Source of the DNA: an uncultured Clostridia bacterium
GTDB taxonomy: Bacteria; Bacillota; Clostridia; Oscillospirales; Acutalibacteraceae
DNA length: 5,824 bases
Assembly: GCA_946409885.1 (NCBI GenBank)
Contig: CAMJYF010000138.1
Location: forward strand, 1-5,824
Direction: 5' to 3'
Part shown: positions 1-5,204 of the stretch, piece by piece
Position numbering within the stretch: position 1 is the stretch's first letter
How the letters are laid out: every line of letters starts with the position of its first letter
Position numbers and translations under genes: made by a program
Notes under the pieces: model-generated
Seen by the model: only the letters and a program-made list of their open reading frames with translations
Told to the model about the DNA's origin: nothing
Databases searched by the model: none

Positions 1-667
1 CGCAGTCCTCGGCGGCCTTTTTGGCGTAGCCCTCCGTTGTGGCGTCGTAATAGTTGCCCGTCCACAGCAAACCGTCGCCGCAGCCAATATAGGAAGTATT
101 CGCGTCATTCAGAAAGGCGGCGCAGTCCACGGTACCGGCCAGCGTCACGTCGGCGGCGGTCCCATCCGCCGCGTTCAGTGCGGCAAGGGGCACATAGGAA
201 ACCGTGCTTTCATAGTCGGCGATATACAGGTTGTATTCGCTGACGGCGATGCCGCCGAAGTGGGCCTGCGCCGGGTTGCCGGAACGGCGGATGATATGAT
301 ACTCCGCCGCCAGATGTCCGTCGGTCAGATCCAGCGCAAAGATCACGCTGCCCGCGTCGCCCTTGCTGTAGGCGGAAACCAGCATCTGGTTCTTCGCGGC
401 ATAGTACGCGATGCCCTGCGGCACCATGTTGTCCTCCTCCGTCAGCCCCGGCAGGCACAGATCCGGCGTACCGTCGGAGCCGTCCAGCGGACTGGCGCAG
501 CCGTCGTAATATCTGCGGGCCAAAGCGGCGTTCTTTTTCTGATACCGCTCCACCACGTGGGTCTGACGGTAGAGCGGCGCGGCGGCCAGCGCAGGGCTCA
601 CCCCGCCCAGCAGCGTCACCGCCGCCAGCAGCCACACGGCGGCAATACGGCAAATGCCTTTTTTCAT
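1..667 (-). CDS. Secreted beta-propeller-like protein, N-terminal part (cut by left edge)
   Basis: Read from the ATG at 667 to the window edge, this frame stays open for 222 residues. The N-terminus is a clear Sec signal peptide: MKKGICR, then a hydrophobic core (about residues 8-22), then SPALA, with cleavage likely after Ala28. There is no lipobox, so the product is probably released or wall-associated. The mature part has repeated short strand motifs with glycine turns: MVPQGIAYYAAKNQMLVSAY (81-100), GSVIFALDLTDG (106-117), HFGGIAVSEYNLYIADYES (136-154) and SYIGCGDGLLWTGNYYD (192-208). The PQG-plus-strand and GGIAVS patterns resemble secreted multi-bladed beta-propellers of Gram-positive bacteria; enzyme or binding function cannot be told. 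A site AAGGAG (minus strand, 679-684) lies 11 nt before the ATG, and a promoter is visible upstream. It is transcribed divergently from the small XRE gene. Coding and signal peptide are secure; the fold is an inference. Confidence 0.8.
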   Translation of the reverse strand, partial: MKKGICRIAAVWLLAAVTLLGGVSPALAAAPLYRQTHVVERYQKKNAALARRYYDGCASPLDGSDGTPDLCLPGLTEEDNMVPQGIAYYAAKNQMLVSAYSKGDAGSVIFALDLTDGHLAAEYHIIRRSGNPAQAHFGGIAVSEYNLYIADYESTVSYVPLAALNAADGTAADVTLAGTVDCAAFLNDANTSYIGCGDGLLWTGNYYDATTEGYAKKAAEDC

Positions 668-701
668 AACGATCCCTTCTCCTTCTCATCAAGATAACTT
701 C

Positions 702-730
702 AGTATAATTCTTTCTACACCAAAACACAA
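702..730 (-). promoter_or_regulatory. Sigma-A-type promoter of the secreted-protein gene
   Basis: On the minus strand, TTGTGT (725-730) and TATACT (702-707) are separated by exactly 17 nt. This fits a housekeeping sigma-70/sigma-A promoter with a good -10 and a moderate -35. Transcription would start near 695, giving a leader of about 28 nt that contains the AAGGAG site. It lies in the AT-rich divergent region shared with the XRE-type regulator. Confidence 0.6.
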
Positions 731-756
731 GCGGAATTTCAAGAAAAATCACAGAG

Positions 757-768
757 TATCGCTTATCG
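757..768. repeat. Short direct repeat TATCG-CT-TATCG, possible operator
   Basis: TATCG occurs at 757-761 and again at 764-768, a 7-nt period, just upstream of the XRE-type gene start at 787. Regulators of this class often bind repeats near their own start, so this could be an operator. Two five-base copies could also arise by chance, and a 7-nt period does not match one DNA helix turn. Confidence 0.2.
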
Positions 769-786
769 TTTTATATGGTGAGATGA

Positions 787-993
787 ATGATCAATTATTC
801 CCCTTTCTATAAAACGATGAAAGACAAAGGATTCACAACATACAGACTGGTTAAAGAGTATAACATCAGCAGAAGCCTGCTTGACAGATTAAAGCACAAC
901 AAACCAATCAGTACTGTTACCTTGAACGACCTTTGTACAATTCTGAATTGCAGAGTGGAAGATATTCTGGAATATATACCGGACGAAATATAA
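787..993 (+). CDS. Small Cro/C1-type (XRE family) helix-turn-helix regulator
   Basis: A 68-residue single-domain DNA-binding protein. Residues 17-41 carry the helix-turn-helix: TTYRLVKEYNISRSLLDRL, then KHNKPI. This is followed by STVTLNDLCTILNCRVEDIL (42-61), the usual closing helices of short Firmicute XRE proteins (length 65-75). The start is fixed because a stop codon in this frame (784-786) immediately precedes the ATG. The site GGTGAG (777-782), only 4 nt away, is weak, so expression may be low. Codon use is AT-rich, unlike the GC-rich genes on both sides, which may mean a more recent arrival or simply the usual bias of such regulators. It is divergent from the secreted-protein gene and convergent with the SCP2/transketolase operon. 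Its target is unknown; the divergent gene or itself are natural guesses. Confidence 0.85.
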   Translation: MINYSPFYKTMKDKGFTTYRLVKEYNISRSLLDRLKHNKPISTVTLNDLCTILNCRVEDILEYIPDEI

Positions 994-1005
994 GAATAGA
1001 AAAAT

Positions 1006-1035
1006 ACCGGCGGGGTGAGGGGTCACTCCGCCGGT
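1006..1035 (-). terminator. Strong intrinsic terminator between convergent genes
   Basis: Bases 1006-1018 pair with 1023-1035 to form a 13-bp stem (one G-T pair) around a four-base GGGG loop (CCCC on the minus strand). On the minus strand the hairpin is followed by ATTTTTCT, a good U-tract, so it should end the operon whose last stop codon is at 1056-1058. On the plus strand the following sequence is TGCGTTTTG, a poorer U-tract; the hairpin may also terminate the XRE gene, whose stop is only 13 nt upstream. Confidence 0.85.
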
Positions 1036-1055
1036 TGCGTTTTGTAAAAACAGGA

Positions 1056-1874
1056 TTATTTCGCCAAAGCGCCGATGGTCAGCAGAAAGCCGCCGAACTG
1101 GGCGCCGAACTCGGGGCCGCCATCCATGATGAGCTTGCCACTCTTGGTGGATTCCAGCATGTCGTCGATGCCCAAAAGGGTCCCCAGGGCGCTGTCGTAG
1201 GAATCGAAGCGCAGGGTAAAGAAGGGCATGGCGCGCTTGTACTCGCCGCGGCCGGCGCGGGATTTGCCCGCTTTGATGCGGATGTAGGCGCTGGCCTCGG
1301 GGTGGCCGTCCACCGCCAGGGCGTAGACCCGGTCGGGGGATTTCGCCGTCCACTCGTGGATCTCCGGGTGGCCCATCTTGTTCAGCTGGCTGATGCCGCT
1401 GGTAAGCAGGTAGAACATGCACTTTACCATCAGCGCCTTGTCCTCTTCGCTTTCCGGCGGCTCGGTGGCGCCCAGCACGTTGGCCATTTTCAGCAGCGTC
1501 ATCACAAAGCTGACGAACACGCCGGGGGCCTTGCCGGGGCGGATCTTGGGCACGCCGCCCACCTTGATGGCGCCGGGGATATCGCCCTTGAAGAACTTGT
1601 TGAGGGATTCCACGCTGCCGAACTCGATCTCGCTGTGGCCCTTGGAATAGTCCAGGCAGGTATGCACCAGCCATTCGTTGCTGTTGACCACAAAGTGCAT
1701 GCCGACCTTGCCTTCCGGCACCTCGGGGTTCTTCGCGCTGATCTGAATGACCGCGTGGGCGTGCTCAAACTTTTTCTTTAACGAGGGAACGTCGGTGGCG
1801 ATGACCTTGATGAGCGGAAGAGCGGCATTCAAAAATATCTTGTTGGAATATAATTCTTCCTGTGCGATTGCCAT
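1056..1874 (-). CDS. SCP2-like (sterol-carrier-type) two-module protein, last gene of operon
   Basis: A 272-residue cytoplasmic protein with no signal peptide or membrane segment. Two halves each resemble the SCP2 lipid-binding fold: residues about 38-100 (FEHAHAVIQIS, GKVGMHFVVNSNEWLVHTCL, then SVESLNKFFKGD, matching the family pattern of a strand-rich sheet followed by a helix and GD/GK) and about 180-260 (DRVYALAVDGHPEASAYIRI, then LRFDSYDSALGTLLGIDDML). SCP2 domains hold fatty acyl chains, sterols or similar hydrophobic ligands. The start at 1874 is chosen because AAGGAGG (1884-1890) lies 9 nt upstream; a longer frame from 1928 would overlap the transketolase gene and lacks such a site. 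It follows the transketolase C-subunit by 19 nt and precedes the terminator. It aligns along much of its length with the SCP2-like protein at the right edge, e.g. CMFYLLTSGISQLNKM versus LMFYLISVALSQIGNR. Family assignment is by pattern and moderately sure; the ligand is unknown. Confidence 0.7.
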   Translation of the reverse strand: MAIAQEELYSNKIFLNAALPLIKVIATDVPSLKKKFEHAHAVIQISAKNPEVPEGKVGMHFVVNSNEWLVHTCLDYSKGHSEIEFGSVESLNKFFKGDIPGAIKVGGVPKIRPGKAPGVFVSFVMTLLKMANVLGATEPPESEEDKALMVKCMFYLLTSGISQLNKMGHPEIHEWTAKSPDRVYALAVDGHPEASAYIRIKAGKSRAGRGEYKRAMPFFTLRFDSYDSALGTLLGIDDMLESTKSGKLIMDGGPEFGAQFGGFLLTIGALAK

Positions 1875-1883
1875 AGAATAGCT

Positions 1884-1890
1884 CCTCCTT
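1884..1890 (-). promoter_or_regulatory. Ribosome binding site deciding the start of the SCP2-like gene
   Basis: Minus-strand AAGGAGG, 9 nt before the ATG at 1874 and just beyond the transketolase stop (1894-1896). It favours this start over the in-frame ATG at 1928, which lies inside the upstream gene. Confidence 0.8.
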
Positions 1891-1893
1891 TTA

Positions 1894-2904
1894 TCAGAAT
1901 TCGTCGTCCCAGTTGTCGTCTTCCTCAAAGTCCATCTTCATCAGCTCACGCACAGCGGCGATGATGCCGTTGGAATCGATGCCCACCTCGGACATGATGT
2001 CCTCCTGCAGGCCGATGGGGGCGAACTTGTCGGGATGGCCCAGCATCTTGAAGGCGCAGCCCTTGCCCGCCTGCGCCATCACCTCCGCCACGGCGGAACC
2101 CAGGCCGCCGATGGTGCTGTGGTCCTCCACGGTGATGATTCTTCTGGTGTCCATCACGGCCTTGACGATGGCGTCTTTATCGATGGGCTTGATGGTGTGC
2201 ATGTTCAGCACGCGCACCTTCAGGCCGTCGGCGTTCTCCAGGAACTTGGCCGCTTCTCTGGCCTGGAAGACGCAGGAGCCGCAGGCGATGATGGTGGCGT
2301 CGGTGCCCTCGTGGAGCTCCACCGCCTTGCCCACCTCAAAGCCGTAGTCCATATTATCGTACAGGACGCGGTCGAAGCCGCGGTTGATGCGGATGTAGTA
2401 GGGGCCCACGTTCTCATAGGCGGCGTTGACAGCGTTGGCCGTCTCAAAGCCGTCCGCGGGGACGATCACCGTCAGGTTGGGCATGGCGCGGGTGATGGCC
2501 AGGTCCACGATGGCGTGGTGGGTGGAGCCCGCCTGCCCGAAGGAGGTACCGGAATGGGTGGCGATGATCTTGGCGTTCACGTTCTGATAGCAGATATCCG
2601 TGTGCAGCTGATCGCAGGCGCGCATGGAGGTAAACGCCGAGAAGCCGGACAGGAAGGGGATGCAGCCCGCGCGGGCCATACCGGCGGCCACGCCGAACAT
2701 ATCCTGCTCCGCAATGCCCACGTTGATGACTCTTTCGGGGCAGGTCTTCAGCACGTCGCCCAGCTTGGTGGATTTCGCCAGGTCGGCGGTGATGGCCACC
2801 ACCCTGGGGTCCTTCTGCATAATATCGGCAATCGCTTTGCCGTAGATTTCCGCGGTCGCCACTTCCGTCTGGTCGATCGCGTTATAAACAAATCCGCCTG
2901 CCAT
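1894..2904 (-). CDS. Transketolase, C-terminal (pyrimidine-binding) subunit
   Basis: A 336-residue protein forming the second half of a split transketolase with the gene just upstream. Such enzymes move a two-carbon ketol unit from a donor to an aldehyde using thiamine diphosphate. Visible marks are ADLAKST (40-46), NVGIAEQDMFGVAAGMA (61-77) with catalytic Glu66, ATHSG with His117 (yeast His469), STHHA with His129 (yeast His481), the MPNLTVIVPAD strand (141-151), IRINRG with Arg175 (yeast Arg528), and the C-terminal regulatory-type domain after about residue 190. Two expected residues are replaced: ATA (16-18) stands where sugar-phosphate transketolases have ATR, and Ala125 stands in place of the Asp before G-x-THQ. 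The last 13 residues contain eight Asp/Glu, an unusually acidic tail. The start follows the N-subunit stop by one base, so translation is probably coupled. The family is certain; the substrate probably is not the usual pentose phosphate. Confidence 0.93.
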   Translation of the reverse strand: MAGGFVYNAIDQTEVATAEIYGKAIADIMQKDPRVVAITADLAKSTKLGDVLKTCPERVINVGIAEQDMFGVAAGMARAGCIPFLSGFSAFTSMRACDQLHTDICYQNVNAKIIATHSGTSFGQAGSTHHAIVDLAITRAMPNLTVIVPADGFETANAVNAAYENVGPYYIRINRGFDRVLYDNMDYGFEVGKAVELHEGTDATIIACGSCVFQAREAAKFLENADGLKVRVLNMHTIKPIDKDAIVKAVMDTRRIITVEDHSTIGGLGSAVAEVMAQAGKGCAFKMLGHPDKFAPIGLQEDIMSEVGIDSNGIIAAVRELMKMDFEEDDNWDDEF

Positions 2905-2905
2905 A

Positions 2906-3784
2906 TTACTTAGCCTCCTTTTCCACGCGGGCTACTCTCTCCGCGTAATCTTCATCCAGCTGCTTGTTGTACCTGGCAAAGGTATCGTCGTCCAGCGCCA
3001 TGTAGTGGCAGTGATAGTCGCCGGCGATATCCTTGATGCCCGCGCCCTTCAGGGTATCCATGATGATGCAGGAGGGGGCGCACTTCTCTTTGGAGCGGGC
3101 GATGGCGGCGTCGATGGCGTCGCACAGCTCGTCGATATGGTTGCCGTTGACGGTAACGGTGTTGAAGCCGAAGGCTTTCATCTTGTCCGCCAGGGGCTCC
3201 AGCTTCATGACCTCCTCCGTGGGGCCGTCGATCATGCAGTGGTTGCGGTCGATGAAGACGATGCAGTTGGAAAGCTCATAGTGGTTCATGGTCATAAAGG
3301 CTTCCCAGTTGCTGCCCTCGCCCAGCTCGCCGTCGCCGGTGACCACGTAGGTGAGGTAGTCCTTGCCCAGGATGCGGGCAGCCAGCGCCGTGCCCGCCGC
3401 GATGGAGCAGCCGTGGCCCAAAGAGCCGGTGGAGGCGTCCACGCCCACCACCTTGTTGGAATCCAGGTGCATGCCCATCTTGGAGCCGGACAGGTTGAAG
3501 GTCTTCAGCATTTCGGGATCGTTGAAGCCCTTGTCGCACAGCACGGGGGCGTAAGCGATGGCGGCGTGACCCTTGGAAAGGATAAAGCGGTCGCGGTCTT
3601 CCCACTGGGGGTCTTCCACCTTGATGTTCAGATATTTGTAATAGAGAACGGTCAGCAGGTCCAATACGCTCAGGCCGCCGCCGATGTGGCCGGAACCGGC
3701 CCACTGGGTGGTCTGCAGGCAGAGCTTGCGAAGTTCATGCGCTTTCTTTTCAAGAGCAAGCCACTCTTGTTTTGTCAAGGACAT
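2906..3784 (-). CDS. Transketolase, N-terminal (diphosphate-binding) subunit
   Basis: A 292-residue protein of the usual length for the first half of a split transketolase. It binds the diphosphate and metal of thiamine diphosphate through GDGELGEGSNWEAF (150-163) and the closing Asn of FIDRN (177-181). Conserved active-site histidines are seen in GSGH (His33), SKGH (His73), GMHLD (His106) and near YHCHY (258 or 260). TLKGAG (244-249) matches the family's TxKGxG. GSLGHG (120-125) has His where most relatives have GSLGQG. GGAGG (3795-3799) lies 10 nt before the ATG. The stop codon is one base before the C-subunit start, and the partner's AAGGAGG site lies inside this gene's last codons, so the two subunits are made together. 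It is separated from the upstream aminotransferase by 153 nt holding an inverted repeat. Confidence 0.94.
   Translation of the reverse strand: MSLTKQEWLALEKKAHELRKLCLQTTQWAGSGHIGGGLSVLDLLTVLYYKYLNIKVEDPQWEDRDRFILSKGHAAIAYAPVLCDKGFNDPEMLKTFNLSGSKMGMHLDSNKVVGVDASTGSLGHGCSIAAGTALAARILGKDYLTYVVTGDGELGEGSNWEAFMTMNHYELSNCIVFIDRNHCMIDGPTEEVMKLEPLADKMKAFGFNTVTVNGNHIDELCDAIDAAIARSKEKCAPSCIIMDTLKGAGIKDIAGDYHCHYMALDDDTFARYNKQLDEDYAERVARVEKEAK
2914..2920 (-). promoter_or_regulatory. Ribosome binding site inside the N-subunit gene for the C-subunit
   Basis: Minus-strand AAGGAGG within the last codons of the N-subunit gene, 9 nt before the C-subunit ATG at 2904. It supports coupled translation and roughly equal amounts of the two subunits. 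Confidence 0.8.
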
Positions 3785-3824
3785 AAATCATTTACCTCCG
3801 TTATATCGTTTTTTTCATGCAGGG

Positions 3825-3938
3825 AAAAAGTTGAAAGTTAAAAGTGAAAAGTTAAAAATCGGAAGCCTTCGGCTTGATCATTATCAGAAGCGCTTTGCGT
3901 TCCCGTTTTAACTTTCAACTTTCAACTTTTCACTTTTT
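3825..3938. repeat. Inverted repeat with heptad-repeat arms (MITE-like or hairpin element)
   Basis: The arms are 3825-3857 and 3906-3938, 33 nt each, matching at 28 of 33 positions in inverted orientation, around a 48-nt centre. Each arm is built from four tandem 7-nt units of consensus GTTRAAA: left GTTGAAA, GTTAAAA, GTGAAAA, GTTAAAA; right, on the minus strand, GTGAAAA, GTTGAAA, GTTGAAA, GTTAAAA. The centre has a small hairpin (AAGCC/GGCTT, 3863-3875) and the palindrome AAGCGCTT (3888-3895). The right arm ends on the first base of the aminotransferase stop codon. No target-site duplication and no coding capacity are seen. It could be a miniature element, or a transcript hairpin that weakens expression of the transketolase genes or protects the upstream message. 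This accounts for most of the 153-nt gap. Confidence 0.75.
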
Positions 3939-5188
3939 TAATACTTGCTTCTGATCGCCTTGAACGCGTCGTCGGCCACTTCCAGCGTGCGCGCGATATC
4001 CTCGTCCGTCAGAGAGGCGTTCAGGAAGTGGTTGTGGTGCGAGGTGATGTAGATGCCGCGATGGACCATCTCCTGTACCCAATCCTGATGGATCAGCAGG
4101 GAGTCGTCGTCCGCCAGGCGCAGATAGAACAGCGCCGGTTCGCCGGAGACCACCAGATTGAAGCCGTTGGCGGCGGCCACTTCCTTCAGGCCGTTGGTCA
4201 GCTTCAGGCCCTTTTCGCGGAACAGCTTGGGCGCGTCCAGCGCTTTCAGCTTGTTGATGCAGGCGATGCCGGCGGCGAAAGGCACGGCGCTCATCCAGTA
4301 GGAGCCCGTGTAGCTCAGGGCGCTCATGGAGGACTTCAGGAACTCCTTGCCGCAGAGGGCGGAGACGTTCCAGCCGTTGGCGATGGCCTTGCAGAAGCAG
4401 ATCAGGTCCGCCTCAAAGCCGTAGAAGTGGTCGGAGCCGGCCAGGTCCAGACGGAAGCCCGCGCGCACGTCGTCCACGATCAGCACGATGCCCTTTTCGG
4501 TGCAGAGCTTGCGGACCTTCTGCCAGTAGCCCTCCTCGGGCAGCACGTTGTCATAGAAGTTGCCGTGGAGATAGGGGGTGGAGATGAACGCGGCGATCTC
4601 ACCCTCATTTTCGGCCACCAGCTTTTCCAGCGCCTCAAAGTCGTTCCAGTCCACATACAGGTTGTTGGCCACGTCCTCGGGCAGCACGCCGGGATAGTCG
4701 ATCTTCTGGGTCCACATGGAAACGCCGTGATAGAAGCCGTTGACGAAGATGATCTTCTTGCGGTGGGTGTATGCGCGGGCGCACATGATGGCGCCCTGGG
4801 TGGTATCGTTGCCGTTCTTCATAAAGAAGGCCCAGTCGGCGGAGGCGACGGTATCCACCATCAGCTCTGCCAGCTCCAGGATCTTTGTGGAGGGGGTGGT
4901 GACGCAGTTTTCCTTTTTGGCCTGCTCTATGGCGGCGGCGTCCACGTCGGGGTCGTTATAGCCCAGCACGTTGGGGCCGTAGGCGCACATATAGTCGATG
5001 AACTTGTTGCCGTCCACATCCCAGAAGTAGGATTTCTCGGCGTGGTCGGTAAAGAAGGGCCAGCTCGTGGGCGGGATCCAGCAGCCCTCCGCGGGGCCCT
5101 GATGGCCGTACAGGCCGGAGGGGATCACCTTGCAGGCTCTTTTGTACAGTTCGTTGCTTTTGGTATAGTTATAGTATTTGGATGCCAT
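3938..5188 (-). CDS. Class III PLP aminotransferase, glutamate-1-semialdehyde aminomutase-like
   Basis: A 416-residue fold-type I PLP enzyme. YFWDVDGNKFIDYMCAYGPN (54-73) is the family's N-terminal strand pattern. KNGNDTTQGA (124-133) corresponds to the SGTEA cofactor loop, GFYHG (151-155) carries the aromatic residue stacking on PLP, IVDDVRAGFR (237-246) holds the pyridine-binding Asp239, FCKAIANGW (265-273) has the Schiff-base Lys267, and GSYWMSAVPFAAG (295-307) is the loop from the partner subunit. It differs from HemL proper: DD for DE, SA for NP in the last loop, and no heme genes nearby. It is therefore unlikely to make 5-aminolevulinate and more likely aminates an aldehyde or ketone, or shifts an amino group. 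AAGGAGG (5198-5204) lies 9 nt before the ATG and overlaps the upstream stop. It sits between an SCP2-like gene and a split transketolase, which suggests it acts on a transketolase product or precursor. Confidence 0.9.
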   Translation of the reverse strand: MASKYYNYTKSNELYKRACKVIPSGLYGHQGPAEGCWIPPTSWPFFTDHAEKSYFWDVDGNKFIDYMCAYGPNVLGYNDPDVDAAAIEQAKKENCVTTPSTKILELAELMVDTVASADWAFFMKNGNDTTQGAIMCARAYTHRKKIIFVNGFYHGVSMWTQKIDYPGVLPEDVANNLYVDWNDFEALEKLVAENEGEIAAFISTPYLHGNFYDNVLPEEGYWQKVRKLCTEKGIVLIVDDVRAGFRLDLAGSDHFYGFEADLICFCKAIANGWNVSALCGKEFLKSSMSALSYTGSYWMSAVPFAAGIACINKLKALDAPKLFREKGLKLTNGLKEVAAANGFNLVVSGEPALFYLRLADDDSLLIHQDWVQEMVHRGIYITSHHNHFLNASLTDEDIARTLEVADDAFKAIRSKY

Positions 5189-5197
5189 TCTTCTCTT

Positions 5198-5204
5198 CCT
5201 CCTT
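5198..5204 (-). promoter_or_regulatory. Ribosome binding site of the aminotransferase, overlapping the upstream stop
   Basis: Minus-strand AAGGAGG beginning within the TAA of the upstream SCP2-like gene (TAAGGAGG), 9 nt before the ATG at 5188. It fixes the aminotransferase start and suggests coupling to the SCP2-like gene. Confidence 0.8.

Noticed and set aside
210..752. 180-codon minus-strand frame overlapping the secreted-protein gene
   Set aside because: Out of frame with the signal-peptide gene and rich in Arg and Gly. It would start upstream of the promoter -10. The frame from 667 has a ribosome site and a signal peptide.
783..812. Nine-codon frame starting ATG at 783, overlapping the XRE start
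   Set aside because: Too short to support; probably chance.
933..1781. 282-codon plus-strand frame overlapping the XRE gene, the terminator and the SCP2-like gene
   Set aside because: It would read straight through the terminator hairpin and has antisense-type composition; the two real genes explain the region.
1875..1928. An 18-residue N-terminal extension of the SCP2-like protein starting at 1928
   Set aside because: It overlaps the transketolase C-subunit end, lacks a good ribosome site, and AAGGAGG sits 9 nt before the internal ATG at 1874.
2035..2913. 292-codon plus-strand frame opposite the transketolase C-subunit
   Set aside because: Antisense shadow: low-complexity composition and no ribosome site or motif, while the minus strand shows a complete transketolase half.
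1894..3784. 1-deoxyxylulose-5-phosphate synthase or pyruvate dehydrogenase E1
   Set aside because: GIAEQ and split organisation can suggest these, but ATHSG, STHHA, GSLGHG and SKGH follow the transketolase pattern, and no lipoyl or E2/E3 genes are present.
3005..3841. 278-codon plus-strand frame opposite the transketolase N-subunit
   Set aside because: Antisense shadow of a gene with intact thiamine diphosphate motifs. It also runs into the inverted repeat.
3785..3937. A separate promoter for the transketolase genes
   Set aside because: GATAAT and TATAAC hexamers occur on the minus strand, but no -35 at a suitable distance was convincing in this AT-rich repeat.
3825..3938. CRISPR array
   Set aside because: The repeated units are only 7 nt with no spacers, arranged as an inverted pair.
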